Positions 25,211 through 33,938 are shown, counted from the first letter of the stretch. The stretch is DNA of 64,000 nucleotides from Candidatus Zhuqueibacterota bacterium (GCA_022616415.1 JAKEEU010000128.1:27987-91986); one strand, 5' to 3'. Notes: generated by a model from the letters alone, not told the origin. Numbers and translations are program-made.

Positions 25211-26029
25211 TTGCGATTGCGCGACATTTTCGGCCTTTATGCCAACCTTCCGCGCTGGCTAAAGACTTTTCTGGCCATTCTGCCTTTTGCATTCATCATT
25301 TTCGGCTACATTGTTATTGCCGATCAACGTCACGAAGAAAACCCGAACGACAAAGTGACGCCGAGCATTCAACAACTCGTTGACGGCTTTTATCGCGCGA
25401 CAATGGAGCCGGATCGTGATGGCAAGATTCGGCTTTGGGTGGATACCGCTGCCAGCTTGCGGCGATTGGCGATTGGGGTTTTGCTCGCGGCAATGGTGGG
25501 AATATTATGCGGACTTCATCTCGGCGTGATGCCGTTCTTTGAAGCAACCTTTTTGCGGTTTGTAACTTTTTTTGACAAAATACCGGCGCTCGCCTTGTTG
25601 CCGATTTTGTTCATCACGTTGGGATTGGAAGAGATCGCCAAAATCGCTTTGATTTTCATCGGCATCGTGCCGACGATTACGCTCGACACCTACTTACGCG
25701 CCAAAGAAATTCCGCAAGAGCAATTGGTCAAAGCCTTCACGCTCGGCACTTCGGATTTTGAAGTCACATACAAAGTGGTATTGCCGCAAATTTTTCCCAA
25801 AGCGTTGGACTCGGTTCGGCTCAATCTCAAAGGCGCATGGCTCTTCCTCATTGCCGCCGAATCCATCGCCGCCACCGAGGGACTCGGCTATCGCATCTTC
25901 GTCGTGCGGCGCTATCTGGCGATGGATATCATCATTCCGTATGTGATTTGGATCGCGTTGCTGGCGTTTTTGATGGATTTTATTTTGCGGCTGTGGGTGA
26001 AAAAGGGATTTCGATGGCTGCAGGCGTAA
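25211..26029 (+). CDS. ABC transporter permease, BPD_transp_1 family
   Basis: Six hydrophobic segments and the EAA loop (RAKEIPQEQLVKAFTLGTSD, followed by VVLPQIFPKALDSVRLNLKG) identify a SsuC/TauC/NrtB-type permease that works with a NMT1-type binding protein. The length of 272 residues is usual. It starts with TTG at 25211, with GAGGAG about nine bases upstream. The ATPase gene follows after a repeat-filled gap of 125 bases. Confidence 0.88.
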   Translation: MRLRDIFGLYANLPRWLKTFLAILPFAFIIFGYIVIADQRHEENPNDKVTPSIQQLVDGFYRATMEPDRDGKIRLWVDTAASLRRLAIGVLLAAMVGILCGLHLGVMPFFEATFLRFVTFFDKIPALALLPILFITLGLEEIAKIALIFIGIVPTITLDTYLRAKEIPQEQLVKAFTLGTSDFEVTYKVVLPQIFPKALDSVRLNLKGAWLFLIAAESIAATEGLGYRIFVVRRYLAMDIIIPYVIWIALLAFLMDFILRLWVKKGFRWLQA

Positions 26030-26040
26030 ACGCGGAGTGA

Positions 26041-26147
26041 TGGAATAATGGATTGTTGGATCGATGGATTATTGGAGCAATGGAAGTTCCATCACTCCAG
26101 CGATCCAACAATCCATTACTCCAACACTCCAATACTCCATTATTCCA
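26041..26147. repeat. nested inverted repeat before the ABC ATPase gene
   Basis: TGGAATAATGGA (26041-26052) pairs with TCCATTATTCCA (26136-26147). ATGGATTGTTGGATCG (26048-26063) pairs perfectly with CGATCCAACAATCCAT (26101-26116). The arms overlap, so alternative hairpins are possible, ending only eight bases before the ATPase ATG. The words match the direct repeats at 23883. Confidence 0.85.
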
Positions 26148-26154
26148 GGTTTAT

Positions 26155-27042
26155 ATGAGCGACATCTTTGTAGTCAAACTCGAGGACGTGTACCAGCGCT
26201 ATCATCGCGATGGCAAACTGGCGACCATTCTCAATGATATCGATTTAAAAGTGCGGCCCAACGAGTTTGTCACCGTCGTCGGCCCGAGCGGCTGCGGCAA
26301 ATCCACGCTCTTGCGGTTGATCGTCGGCTGGGAGCGCGCCAAATCCGGCACGGTGCGAATTGACGACGTCGCAGCCGGCTCGCCCAATCGCGATCGCGGC
26401 ATCGTCTTTCAGAAGTATTCGCTCTTTCCTCACCTCACCGTTTTGGAAAATGTCATTTTGGGCCTGGAACTGGAGCAGATTCGCTTTCTAGAGAAATATC
26501 TTTGGTACCCCGGCTATTTTCGTCGCCGCAAAGTCTGGGTCAAGGAAGCCATGACTTTCCTCGAGCGCATGCGCCTGAGCGAGCATGCCAACAAATATCC
26601 CCACGAGCTTTCCGGCGGCATGCAGCAGCGCGTGGCGATTGCGCAAGCTCTCATCATGAAGCCGAAGATCATTCTTATGGACGAGCCGTTCGGCGCGCTG
26701 GACCCCGGCACGCGCGAGGACATGCAAGTGTTTCTCCTCGAATTGTGGGAACAGTACGAGATGACGATTTTCTTTGTGACGCATGATCTTGAAGAAGCGC
26801 TCTTTCTCGGCACGAGAATCATCGTGCTGTCGCCATATTACACGATTGACAGCGGCGAAGCGGAGGGCGCCAAAATCGTAATGGATCGAAAACTGCCTGG
26901 CCCGGCAGCAACGCGAGTCAAATATTCGCCGGAGTTCAACCAGCTTCTCGAAGAAGTCAAATTGCGCGGCTTTGTGAAGGACTATAAACAGCACATCAGC
27001 GAATTTGATTTGTCGCACCCGGACTCGTGGAAAACCGTGTAA
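26155..27042 (+). CDS. ABC transporter ATP-binding protein, SsuB/TauB-like
   Basis: All ABC motifs are present: Walker A GPSGCGKST, Q-loop VFQKYSLFPHLTV, signature LSGGMQQRVAIAQAL, Walker B IILMDEPFGALD and switch THDLEEAL. About 25 residues in the middle (FLEKYLWYPGYFRRRKVWVK) are an insertion relative to standard SsuB/TauB, and the C-terminus carries an extra 50 residues. The start at MSDIFVVKLEDV (26155) is chosen because upstream codons lie in the repeat. It energises the importer formed with the proteins at 23950 and 25211. Confidence 0.9.
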   Translation: MSDIFVVKLEDVYQRYHRDGKLATILNDIDLKVRPNEFVTVVGPSGCGKSTLLRLIVGWERAKSGTVRIDDVAAGSPNRDRGIVFQKYSLFPHLTVLENVILGLELEQIRFLEKYLWYPGYFRRRKVWVKEAMTFLERMRLSEHANKYPHELSGGMQQRVAIAQALIMKPKIILMDEPFGALDPGTREDMQVFLLELWEQYEMTIFFVTHDLEEALFLGTRIIVLSPYYTIDSGEAEGAKIVMDRKLPGPAATRVKYSPEFNQLLEEVKLRGFVKDYKQHISEFDLSHPDSWKTV

Positions 27043-27093
27043 CGTGATACGTGTAACGCTCTATATTTGAAAAAATCTCTTTAACTTAGGGAA

Positions 27094-27321
27094 ATGGAGG
27101 AAGCTATGGCAACGGCAAAATTTCGTTTCGATTTCGAAAATCTCGAATCTTCTCAAAAGGCTTTTCGATGGAATCGTGACGTGTTCCGTCGCAGCTTAAA
27201 ATTTAGGCGTTTGCTTCAGTCGTCGGTTGGCGATCAATTGCGGCGTGCGGCGTTGTCGATTCTAACCAATATCGCCGAGGGCAGCGGATACGATTCGAAG
27301 GCGCAAAAGAAGCGTTATTAA
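27094..27321 (+). pseudogene. truncated four-helix-bundle (23S rRNA intervening-sequence type) protein
   Basis: The 75 residues (FDFENLESSQKAFRWNRDVF, VGDQLRRAALSILTNIAEGSG) match the first half of the four-helix-bundle family named after the protein in 23S rRNA intervening sequences. Family members have about 115-125 residues. Here a stop follows QKKRY, and the next bases read AKNAKNGNGKQTKEDHQ-like sequence without the missing helices. It is probably non-functional. Confidence 0.75.
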
Positions 27322-27485
27322 AGGCGTTGATAAGCCAAAAGCTAAAAATGCGAAAAACGGTAATGGCAAACAAACCAAAGAAGACCATCAGAAATAAGAT
27401 CGTTACACGTTTCACGAACTAACAAATCACCGAACTAGCAAAGCTGTCAACTCATAGACCGTTACACGTTTCACGGTACACGAGA

Positions 27486-29252
27486 ATGAAAGAAGAAATA
27501 GTGCAATTACGTCCAAGCTTCCTCAACGACCTCAACCGCCTCTACCGCCAGCGCAAGAAAAACGTCATCCTGATGACGGGCAACATTCACGATTCGTTTT
27601 GGGACACGACAACGAACGAGTTCGCGCCGATGGATCAGGTGCTTTACAGTGCGCTACGCGAGCATTTCACGATTGTTTTTGTCGACATGGCTGGCATCTC
27701 GTTTTTAAGCGCGGAAGACGAATTGGATTTTGCGCGCGTGTGGAAATCAGCGGAGCATCTCTTGCCTGCCGAAGGTTTTCGTGAGCAGGAGCTTGAGGAA
27801 TTTCGCAATGCCGTCGCCAACAACACATTTCAATCTCTCGCGGCGCTGGTGATGTTGAAGCATCTCACCGAGCGCATGGTGCGTTTTCGGAAAAAGCACG
27901 CCGAATTGAAGCCGTTGGCGATCATCGTGCGGCTGGCGGGAACGTTGTTTCCCGAGGGCGAGATCAATCGGTTGCCGGAGCTGGATAAGAATCGCCTAGC
28001 GTTTTTTTATGCCTGGCTGACGCAACCCGAATTCCGTGAGGAAAAAGATTTCTTCATTCTGCTCAATCGCACCAACTCCGAAGTGAACAGCTTGCTGCGC
28101 GCGCTGCCGCACACCGCCAGCATTTCGATTCCACTGCCTGACGAGGAACAGCGGCGGCAATTCGTTGAGCACTTTTTGAAAAATCCCAAATTTGGTGAGG
28201 CGCTACAACTCGAAGGCGGCAAGGAGAGATTTATTGCAGACAGCGCCGGACTCACACTGGAGGTGCTCAAAGATCTTTTTGAAGATGCCGTCAGCGAGAA
28301 AAAGCCAGTCACCCGCGCCATGCTGCTGGCCGAGATCAACAACTTGCTGCGCGAGCATCTGGGCGACATCATCGAAGTGGAAATTCCCACTTTCGGCCCC
28401 GAGGCGGTGATTGGCAACGAGGAGCACAAGCAAATTCTTGACGACGTGTTCGAGCGCTGCGAACATCGTGATACTGCCGTGTCTGCTATTCTCATTTCCG
28501 GACCGAACGGCGGGGGCAAAACTTTTTTGCTGCAAGCCTATGCCGGCAAATCCGGCCGCGTGGTGATTCGCATCAAAAATCTGCGCAGCATGTATTACGG
28601 CCAGACTTCGGTGATGTTCGAGCTGTTCCGCTGGTATGTGCTGACGTTTGGCAAGATTCTCATTCTCGTTGATGAAGCGCACACGGCGTTTGGCTCGGTC
28701 CACTCCCCCACCACTCACGAGGCGGAGAAACAACTCGCCGGCAACATCATCCAAATGATGGGCGACGAGCGCAATCTCGTGAAAGTGTTGTGGGGTTTGA
28801 TGACCTCGCGGCCCGACGAGCTTGACCCCGATGTTAAAAGCCGCAGCCCGATTCAAATCGCCGTTTTCGATCCCGAAGGCGAGAAGAGAGTCGCGTTCAT
28901 CCGCGAATTATTCAAACGCAAAGGCGTGCCGTTGGATGAACTCTCCCCTGCTGATTGGGATACCCTCATCAGCAAAACCACCAACTTCTCCGCCCGCGAC
29001 TTTCGCAATCTCACTGCCGAAATGCTGCACGCTCGTCGCAAGCATCCCCAGATCAGCGTCCTGCAAGTTCTCGACTACTGGCGCGCCGGCATGGCCATCG
29101 TCCGCGAGCGTGAGTTTCAGATGCATGTGGCGGCGATGCATTGCTCGTATCCGGCTTTGTTGCCGGAACGGTTTCGGAAGATGGGCACGGAGGAGCTTAT
29201 CACGGCTACTGATGATTTGAAATTGTTGATGCAGTTGAAACGAGGCGGATGA
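27486..29252 (+). CDS. AAA-family ATPase with degenerate first module
   Basis: Residues about 1-290 look like an AAA-type module that has lost its P-loop (KKNVILMTGNIHDSFWD, FVDMAGISFLSAEDELDF, then KDFFILLNRTNSEVNSLL). Residues about 300-560 contain an active module: VIGNEEHKQILDDVFERCEH, Walker A GPNGGGKTF, Walker B ILILVDEAHTAFG, a sensor-type GLMTSRPDELD and a helical lid. The double arrangement recalls Cdc48/NSF-like remodelling ATPases. It closes the plus-strand cluster and could act on the coiled-coil or VWA proteins; that is inference. No close family name is assigned. Confidence 0.75.
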   Translation: MKEEIVQLRPSFLNDLNRLYRQRKKNVILMTGNIHDSFWDTTTNEFAPMDQVLYSALREHFTIVFVDMAGISFLSAEDELDFARVWKSAEHLLPAEGFREQELEEFRNAVANNTFQSLAALVMLKHLTERMVRFRKKHAELKPLAIIVRLAGTLFPEGEINRLPELDKNRLAFFYAWLTQPEFREEKDFFILLNRTNSEVNSLLRALPHTASISIPLPDEEQRRQFVEHFLKNPKFGEALQLEGGKERFIADSAGLTLEVLKDLFEDAVSEKKPVTRAMLLAEINNLLREHLGDIIEVEIPTFGPEAVIGNEEHKQILDDVFERCEHRDTAVSAILISGPNGGGKTFLLQAYAGKSGRVVIRIKNLRSMYYGQTSVMFELFRWYVLTFGKILILVDEAHTAFGSVHSPTTHEAEKQLAGNIIQMMGDERNLVKVLWGLMTSRPDELDPDVKSRSPIQIAVFDPEGEKRVAFIRELFKRKGVPLDELSPADWDTLISKTTNFSARDFRNLTAEMLHARRKHPQISVLQVLDYWRAGMAIVREREFQMHVAAMHCSYPALLPERFRKMGTEELITATDDLKLLMQLKRGG

Positions 29253-29454
29253 GGATTAAAATCTGTCTACAAGAACCCAAGATTTACCTGCGCTCTTCGC
29301 CCTATGCTTCTTGCTCCACGCTCTCTGCCCTCTGCGCCACACCCTCCGCCCCCTCACCACGATTTAACTCTTCCTCCAGAACCTGAATCGTGCCGCTGAA
29401 GTGCAACGAGGTTTCTTGCAAATTGGCTTTGCGGCCTTCCACCTCCGCCAGCAG
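29253..29454. other. spacer with possible minus-strand gene remnant
   Basis: The first 150 bases contain CTCT/GCCCTCTGCC low complexity. On the minus strand 29302-29480 reads a helical, protein-like tail (RERMLLAEVEGRKANLQETS, then GTIQVLEEELNRGEG) that ends at a stop, with no recognisable family or start. It may be the end of a lost gene. Confidence 0.3.
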
Positions 29455-29982
29455 CATGCGCTCACGTACGGCAATGCGAGTCTTGCCTTTCAATGGGCGC
29501 TGTTGGAAAGCAACAGCGCAGTGAATCCTGACACCGCCCGCAATCACATTTTTTTTGCGCTGAAACAGTTTTTCGGTCACATTCCCGCCGGCGCGGTGCG
29601 GATCGCGGCGAGCTCGACTAACGACGACCTGCTGGCGAGCGCGTTCAAACACACCGGCAAAAATCGCGCGCAAATCGTCATGATGAATCGCTCCACAATA
29701 AGCCAGAAGGTCACGGTCGCGCTGCGCAATTTAAACGTGTCGACTTTTGCTGGCTGTCGAACTTCGGCCACTGAGAAACACCGGTCGATTGCCAGCGCAG
29801 CCGTCGTTAATAACAAACTCAACATAACGATTCCGGCGAATGCGGTGGTGACGCTGGACGGCGAGATCATGTCGTCGTTAAACTTAATCCTTGAGACACA
29901 CGATGCACCGTTTTATCCCTTAATTTTGACTTGCAAGCTTATCCCAATCCTTGGAAGTCTGCAAGGAAAAGCTTTTCTTTAA
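29455..29982 (+). pseudogene. remnant of a glycoside hydrolase C-terminal domain (GH30-like)
   Basis: The reading HALTYGNASLAFQWALLES, then FALKQFFGHIPAGAVRIAAS and IVMMNRSTISQKVTVALRNL, has the look of the end of a GH30/GH39-type barrel followed by its beta-sandwich domain. Only about 140 residues are left, with no catalytic acid pair and no start. The last 30 codons before the stop at 29982 run into unrelated DNA. The assignment rests on motif recognition only. Confidence 0.5.
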
Positions 29983-30298
29983 ATTATTTAGTTGTTGAGA
30001 GTCCATATACTGCCACGTCTAATATTCATTTCCGATTCTCGTTAGACTTTTAATCAAAGATCAGAGTTATGAGATCACGTTAACAACCCTTGTAGATACT
30101 ACTCGGAGCTTGATATTCTTTAATTCTTGACATAAATTAAAGCCACTATTTACGCGGGTTTCATGAATATCAAAATTAAAGTATTTCATGCTCCGAGTAA
30201 TAAGTCTTACAGCAGTTTGGACAGCTCCCGGACTCTCCACGTATGATAAGGGTGCTAGGTGATCCGTATTGGGCGCACTCAGCAAATTCTTCAGCCAC
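29983..30298. other. A/T-rich gap at the 3' edge of the lysis-like cassette
   Basis: The composition turns A/T-rich here. A 72-codon minus-strand reading (30067-30285, LSAPNTDHLAPLSYVESPGA) lies just after the truncated amidase and could be a continuation of it in another frame, but I cannot align it to a family. Confidence 0.3.
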
Positions 30299-30586
30299 TC
30301 ATCTCAAGAGTTGATAGTATGTTCGCCGACTATAGGCCAAGGCGGGAATGCACTCGATAATCTCTCCGTCATCGACAAAAATATGAGCTGATGGCTCTGT
30401 TTGGTTTTTGGTTGATTCATAGAAACGCACATTGTCTGAGGCAGTAGCACCGGAGTTTCCCGTAGCATGTGTTACATTGAATTTCATGCCGGGTGTGATC
30501 AACTGACCAGACTGCCGTTTTGACCGTTTGGTCAGATATCCGGGCGTAATCAGATATTTTGCTTTGAAATCAGTTGGTTGTGCCAT
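30299..30586 (-). pseudogene. truncated N-acetylmuramoyl-L-alanine amidase-like protein
   Basis: The reading PGMKFNVTHATGNSGATASD, then NVRFYESTKNQTEPSAHIFV and DDGEIIECIP, follows the start of phage-type Amidase_2 domains such as XlyA and CwlA: the HATGN stretch holds the first zinc ligand and SAHIFVDDGEI is the second strand. After IPALAYSRRT the protein stops at 95 residues, so the C-terminal zinc-binding half is missing. It lies six bases after the holin-like gene. Confidence 0.6.
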
Positions 30587-30592
30587 TGTATT

Positions 30593-30979
30593 TTATCCCA
30601 TAACTGGTTGTTCGTCTGCAACATTTGACTCGACCGGCTTCGCAGCACTCTCACTTTCCGGCAAATACTTTTTGATGAACCCTTCAATGAAATCTGTGCC
30701 GGCATATCCGCTGGCAAGCAGTGTGATGATGGTCTCTTTGGTGATCGCCAGGGCAGCGCCAGACTCTGACATCCCAACAATGGCTAGTGAGCCGGCGATA
30801 AATCCGATAAAAATGCTAACTAATAGCAGCGGAGGGGCAAAAAGATCCGAGAAGGTTTTCGCCTCTTGGTTGGCCTGATGGTGGAGTTTCTTCAAGCCGA
30901 CAATAACTCGGATACCTTGCCCGGTAACGCCTAACATCCCGCCCAGGATGAGCCGTAAAATCACATCTTGTGCTGTCAT
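30593..30979 (-). CDS. holin-like membrane protein
   Basis: The product of 128 residues has a hydrophobic N-terminal segment (ILRLILGGMLGVTGQGIRVIVG), a second helix (LFAPPLLLVSIFIGFIAGSL), a third weak one (TIITLLASGYAGTDFIEGFI) and a charged tail. No family is firmly recognised. Its small size and position between two amidase genes suggest a holin. Upstream, GGAGGT precedes the ATG. Confidence 0.55.
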   Translation of the reverse strand: MTAQDVILRLILGGMLGVTGQGIRVIVGLKKLHHQANQEAKTFSDLFAPPLLLVSIFIGFIAGSLAIVGMSESGAALAITKETIITLLASGYAGTDFIEGFIKKYLPESESAAKPVESNVADEQPVMG

Positions 30980-31119
30980 AATTACCTCCTTTTGGTTAAG
31001 ATCATAAAGAAATTAACATATGTGCGTAAAACGCGATTTTTGCCTTGTGTGATTTAAAGAAAGACTCGGTTAGTCTAACAAAACTGCGCAGCAAGCAGAA
31101 GACAAAGTTGATTAGCCTT

Positions 31120-31701
31120 TCAGTTTTCTCGCATCGTCGCCAGCCGATTGAGGTTGTGCTCGCCAGCGTATCGTTGAGAAAACCTTTCTTTCAGCCGAGC
31201 TATGATCTCAGCCTGGTTCACGTTACGGCCAGGACATGAATCGTGTGTCGTTTCAGGGTCTTCTTTGTGCAGATGCAGCGTTTGAGTATCCAAACCTATA
31301 GCTGCATGCAGCGTCGTTAGGGCCGCGATGGTGTTGTCGAAAACGTTTACATTGACTGGCTCCATGTCGTAATCACCAACCATTTCCACTCCCCACGAAA
31401 AACGATTCCACGAAGGCGAATGAACACCCGAAGTGATGAGGGGCGTAAAGACCCAAATTAAATCGTCAGCGACGAAAAGATGTGGGCCGGCAGACCATCG
31501 CTGCTCGTCGCGATAGTAATGCTCGAAGTTTTTCATTCGTTCCCTGCCGGTAATGTTGTGCCACTCGCTGAAGCGAGGCTTGAATGTGTTGTGCAGCACG
31601 ACAAACTGCGGACGCCAGTTGCCAAAATTGAGCTGTCGAACATAATGATCAAAATCAACTGGTGTAAAGCCCTCTCCAATAATACCTTTCCATATGGCCA
31701 T
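31120..31701 (-). CDS. N-acetylmuramoyl-L-alanine amidase (Amidase_2)
   Basis: The Amidase_2 fold is visible in FVVLHNTFKPRFSEW (first His ligand), GPHLFVADDLIWVFTPL, NRFSWGVEMVGDYD (the catalytic-type Glu) and LHLHKEDPETTHDSCPGRNV (second His and the zinc Cys/Asp region). It cleaves the amide link between muramic acid and stem peptide. There is no signal peptide, as expected for a holin-dependent lysin. It is the complete hydrolase of the minus-strand cassette and has AGGAGG upstream. Confidence 0.85.
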   Translation of the reverse strand: MAIWKGIIGEGFTPVDFDHYVRQLNFGNWRPQFVVLHNTFKPRFSEWHNITGRERMKNFEHYYRDEQRWSAGPHLFVADDLIWVFTPLITSGVHSPSWNRFSWGVEMVGDYDMEPVNVNVFDNTIAALTTLHAAIGLDTQTLHLHKEDPETTHDSCPGRNVNQAEIIARLKERFSQRYAGEHNLNRLATMREN

Positions 31702-31977
31702 AGATGAACCTCCTAAATTAACCGACGCAAGAAAATTATGAACGTGCTATATGAATTGGGATTGCTGTGACCACCGAGAATTGACACGCAAGTATTATTT
31801 CAAAATGGCAACCAAACTGGCAATCAGCGCCACCGGTGTGGAAACGCCTGAGCTAAGAGTCGCAGCGGCTTTTTGCTGCGTTCCTCTTAAGCGATTTGTT
31901 TGGCATATTTTTATTTTATTTGCCCATGTCAAGGGCTGACACCATATATTCGTCATATTCTTCTCACATATGTTCTT
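31702..31977 (-). promoter_or_regulatory. spacer upstream of the amidase with hairpin and TTGACA box
   Basis: On the minus strand a TTGACA (31927-31932) is followed 17 bases later by AATATG, a weak promoter candidate. Downstream, GCAGC-AAAAAGCC-GCTGC (about 31861-31878) flanked by TAAGAG/CTCTTA can form a hairpin. The amidase start is 200 bases further on. Confidence 0.35.
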
Positions 31978-32571
31978 TTACGGTTGCTTAACTTTTTGCG
32001 AGGCGTCAGCTTTATTGCTTACAATTTTCTGGATGATATCCATTAGCAGGTAATTTCTGTCTGTCGGCGCAAGCTTTGCACAAAAGTAGTTATACATCGG
32101 TATGGTCTCCGGTGTCCTACCAAGCATTTTCCATATCGTGTCTATTCCTTGTTGACTTACTTGAAGCTTTTCATAGAGTTCAGGCTCCTTGCTCGCCAAG
32201 ACAGCAACGGCGTGACATAATTTTTCGTTCAATTGCTCAAGAGTGTGATCAATAGTTTCTATTTTAGAATAGATCTCTTTCGAGATTTTTTCCAACGATT
32301 GGGCTGCGACTGCTTTCTGGCTTTTTCTGATACTCTTTCCGGCTTGAATTTGATTGGGTAAATAACCGTCCACGACTGAAGTCAAGGAACTCTTCTCTGC
32401 CTGCAATAGAGTGCTAATGGGCGATCGTAAACCAGACAAGTCCTTTTCAGCTTCTTCCAGCCAGCGGAAATACGCATCTACAAAACGGTAGCTTTCAGTA
32501 CGATAAACATTGCTGACGTCCGCGAGTTTCATCGCCTGCGTCAGGAGCTTTTCCCGAAGAATACATTGCAT
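31978..32571 (-). CDS. hypothetical helical protein of the DUF2589 cassette
   Basis: No family was recognised. The 197 residues are predicted mostly helical (YRFVDAYFRWLEEAEKDLSG, SKIETIDHTLEQLNEKLCHA), without signal or membrane segments. It follows the 225-residue gene after 17 bases, so the two are probably co-translated. The start could be 32571 or the internal ATG at MKLADVSN (32532). Confidence 0.5.
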   Translation of the reverse strand: MQCILREKLLTQAMKLADVSNVYRTESYRFVDAYFRWLEEAEKDLSGLRSPISTLLQAEKSSLTSVVDGYLPNQIQAGKSIRKSQKAVAAQSLEKISKEIYSKIETIDHTLEQLNEKLCHAVAVLASKEPELYEKLQVSQQGIDTIWKMLGRTPETIPMYNYFCAKLAPTDRNYLLMDIIQKIVSNKADASQKVKQP

Positions 32572-32588
32572 CTACGGATCTCCGTCAA

Positions 32589-33266
32589 TTATTCTGGTTG
32601 TAACGTACGTACTACACCTCCGGATTCGCTCGCCTGTATAGCCCATTCGAGACCTTCTTCTTTCATGGTGATTTTCAGGCGCACGACGCTCCTAATCGAT
32701 GCCCGTTCTTTTACATCAGCCGTCTTGATGTTGGCCACAATACTTGGAGTCACTGGCTCTTTGGCGATACTAACTGATGTGATCTTGGCCCTAAGCTCTC
32801 TTGCGATGGTTTCCTTTTCTGAAGCAGTTAGGGTGGTCTTCGTTTTAACCAGAGTGTCTGCAAAAGCATCTTGAACAGTACGTGCAATGGTTTCTTTCAT
32901 GATAGGTACACCCAACTGTTTTACCAACGCAAGCCGGTTCTTCACCTCATCTACAAACATTTGATGGAAAGCGGGGTCAATCTTGATATTGTTCTTGGAC
33001 AAAGTCAATTCTAGCTGTGATTCTGCTGCAGCCGCAATCTTTGTTGGATCTTCCATCTCCCCAATTTCCCCTTCCACGTAATCTTCGATAAGCAAAGGCA
33101 GATCGATAGTCAATTCAGGGATACGTATGCGAGGTACCGATAAACCTTCGAGAAGTGGTTGGTCTTTGTAGTATTCTGCCAGCGCTGCAGTTTGCTCATC
33201 AGCCACACGACGTGCACGAATTAACCCGGACATCAGTGAACCTATAAGGTCGCCCAAATTTGCCAT
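32589..33266 (-). CDS. hypothetical protein adjacent to DUF2589
   Basis: No named family was recognised. It opens MANLGDLIGSLMSGLIRARR and then has LLEGLSVPRIRIPELTIDLP, an arrangement that parallels the neighbouring DUF2589 protein (short helix, then PxPxIRVxEvTIDF). A helical middle and a beta-rich C-terminus (ASIRSVVRLKITMKEEGLEW) follow. The shared opening suggests that the two proteins are distant relatives or form a complex. It has no signal peptide. Confidence 0.55.
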   Translation of the reverse strand: MANLGDLIGSLMSGLIRARRVADEQTAALAEYYKDQPLLEGLSVPRIRIPELTIDLPLLIEDYVEGEIGEMEDPTKIAAAAESQLELTLSKNNIKIDPAFHQMFVDEVKNRLALVKQLGVPIMKETIARTVQDAFADTLVKTKTTLTASEKETIARELRAKITSVSIAKEPVTPSIVANIKTADVKERASIRSVVRLKITMKEEGLEWAIQASESGGVVRTLQPE

Positions 33267-33350
33267 ACGTTGTCTCCTCGATATTCTAACGTATGCCGGT
33301 AAAGGAAAACTTCCGACACGCCTTTACCGGCATGCTTAACAATAATATTA

Positions 33351-33938
33351 TTAGGCTTTCGGTACTTCCTTGATGCTATTCTCGAGAACACCCAAGAGCT
33401 TTTCCATCCCCGCAGGAAGCTCATCCTGCAATGCGCGAACATGAATAATCAAGCTGTAAGTGCGTTCTATTTTGTCGGTGGCAGACGTAGATTTCTTGTT
33501 GCTATAGCTGCATTTCAACTCAGCAGATACGGGTCCCCATCCACCTTTTACCGTCAGAGACGCGTTCAATTCGGATGATGATGCCGTTGTCGACTCCGCA
33601 ACAGAAGTTATCTTCGCGTTGAAATCAATTGTTACTTCTTCCACCCTTATGTAGGGAATAGGAAGCATCGTGAGAATCGGTACAGTCAGGGTAAACGGAG
33701 TAGGCGTGACGATGATATTCCCATTAGCATCTTTCGATTCAATAGGTTTGTCGTAAGAGAAGGTGACCATCGTTGGCTTACCCGGATCAGTTGCCGCATC
33801 CGGCGCATTGAATCCAACACTCTTGATGAAATCAACCGATGTTTGCGCAGATTGCGCTTGAGCTTTGATAACAGCATTCAGCGGGCCGCCAATCATCGAT
33901 TGAAAATCGATAGATGATAATTCTTGACCAACAGCCAT
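33351..33938 (-). CDS. DUF2589 domain protein
   Basis: The reading MAVGQELSSIDFQSMIGGPL, then NAVIKAQAQSAQTSVDFIKS and LTMLPIPYIRVEEVTIDFNA, matches DUF2589 (PF11655) along the full 195 residues, including the tail YSLIIHVRALQDELPAGMEK. The function of DUF2589 is unknown. AAAGGAG precedes the start. It heads the set of minus-strand genes leading to the amidase and holin-like genes, with only 80 bases to the next gene, so a common transcript is likely. Confidence 0.8.
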   Translation of the reverse strand: MAVGQELSSIDFQSMIGGPLNAVIKAQAQSAQTSVDFIKSVGFNAPDAATDPGKPTMVTFSYDKPIESKDANGNIIVTPTPFTLTVPILTMLPIPYIRVEEVTIDFNAKITSVAESTTASSSELNASLTVKGGWGPVSAELKCSYSNKKSTSATDKIERTYSLIIHVRALQDELPAGMEKLLGVLENSIKEVPKA

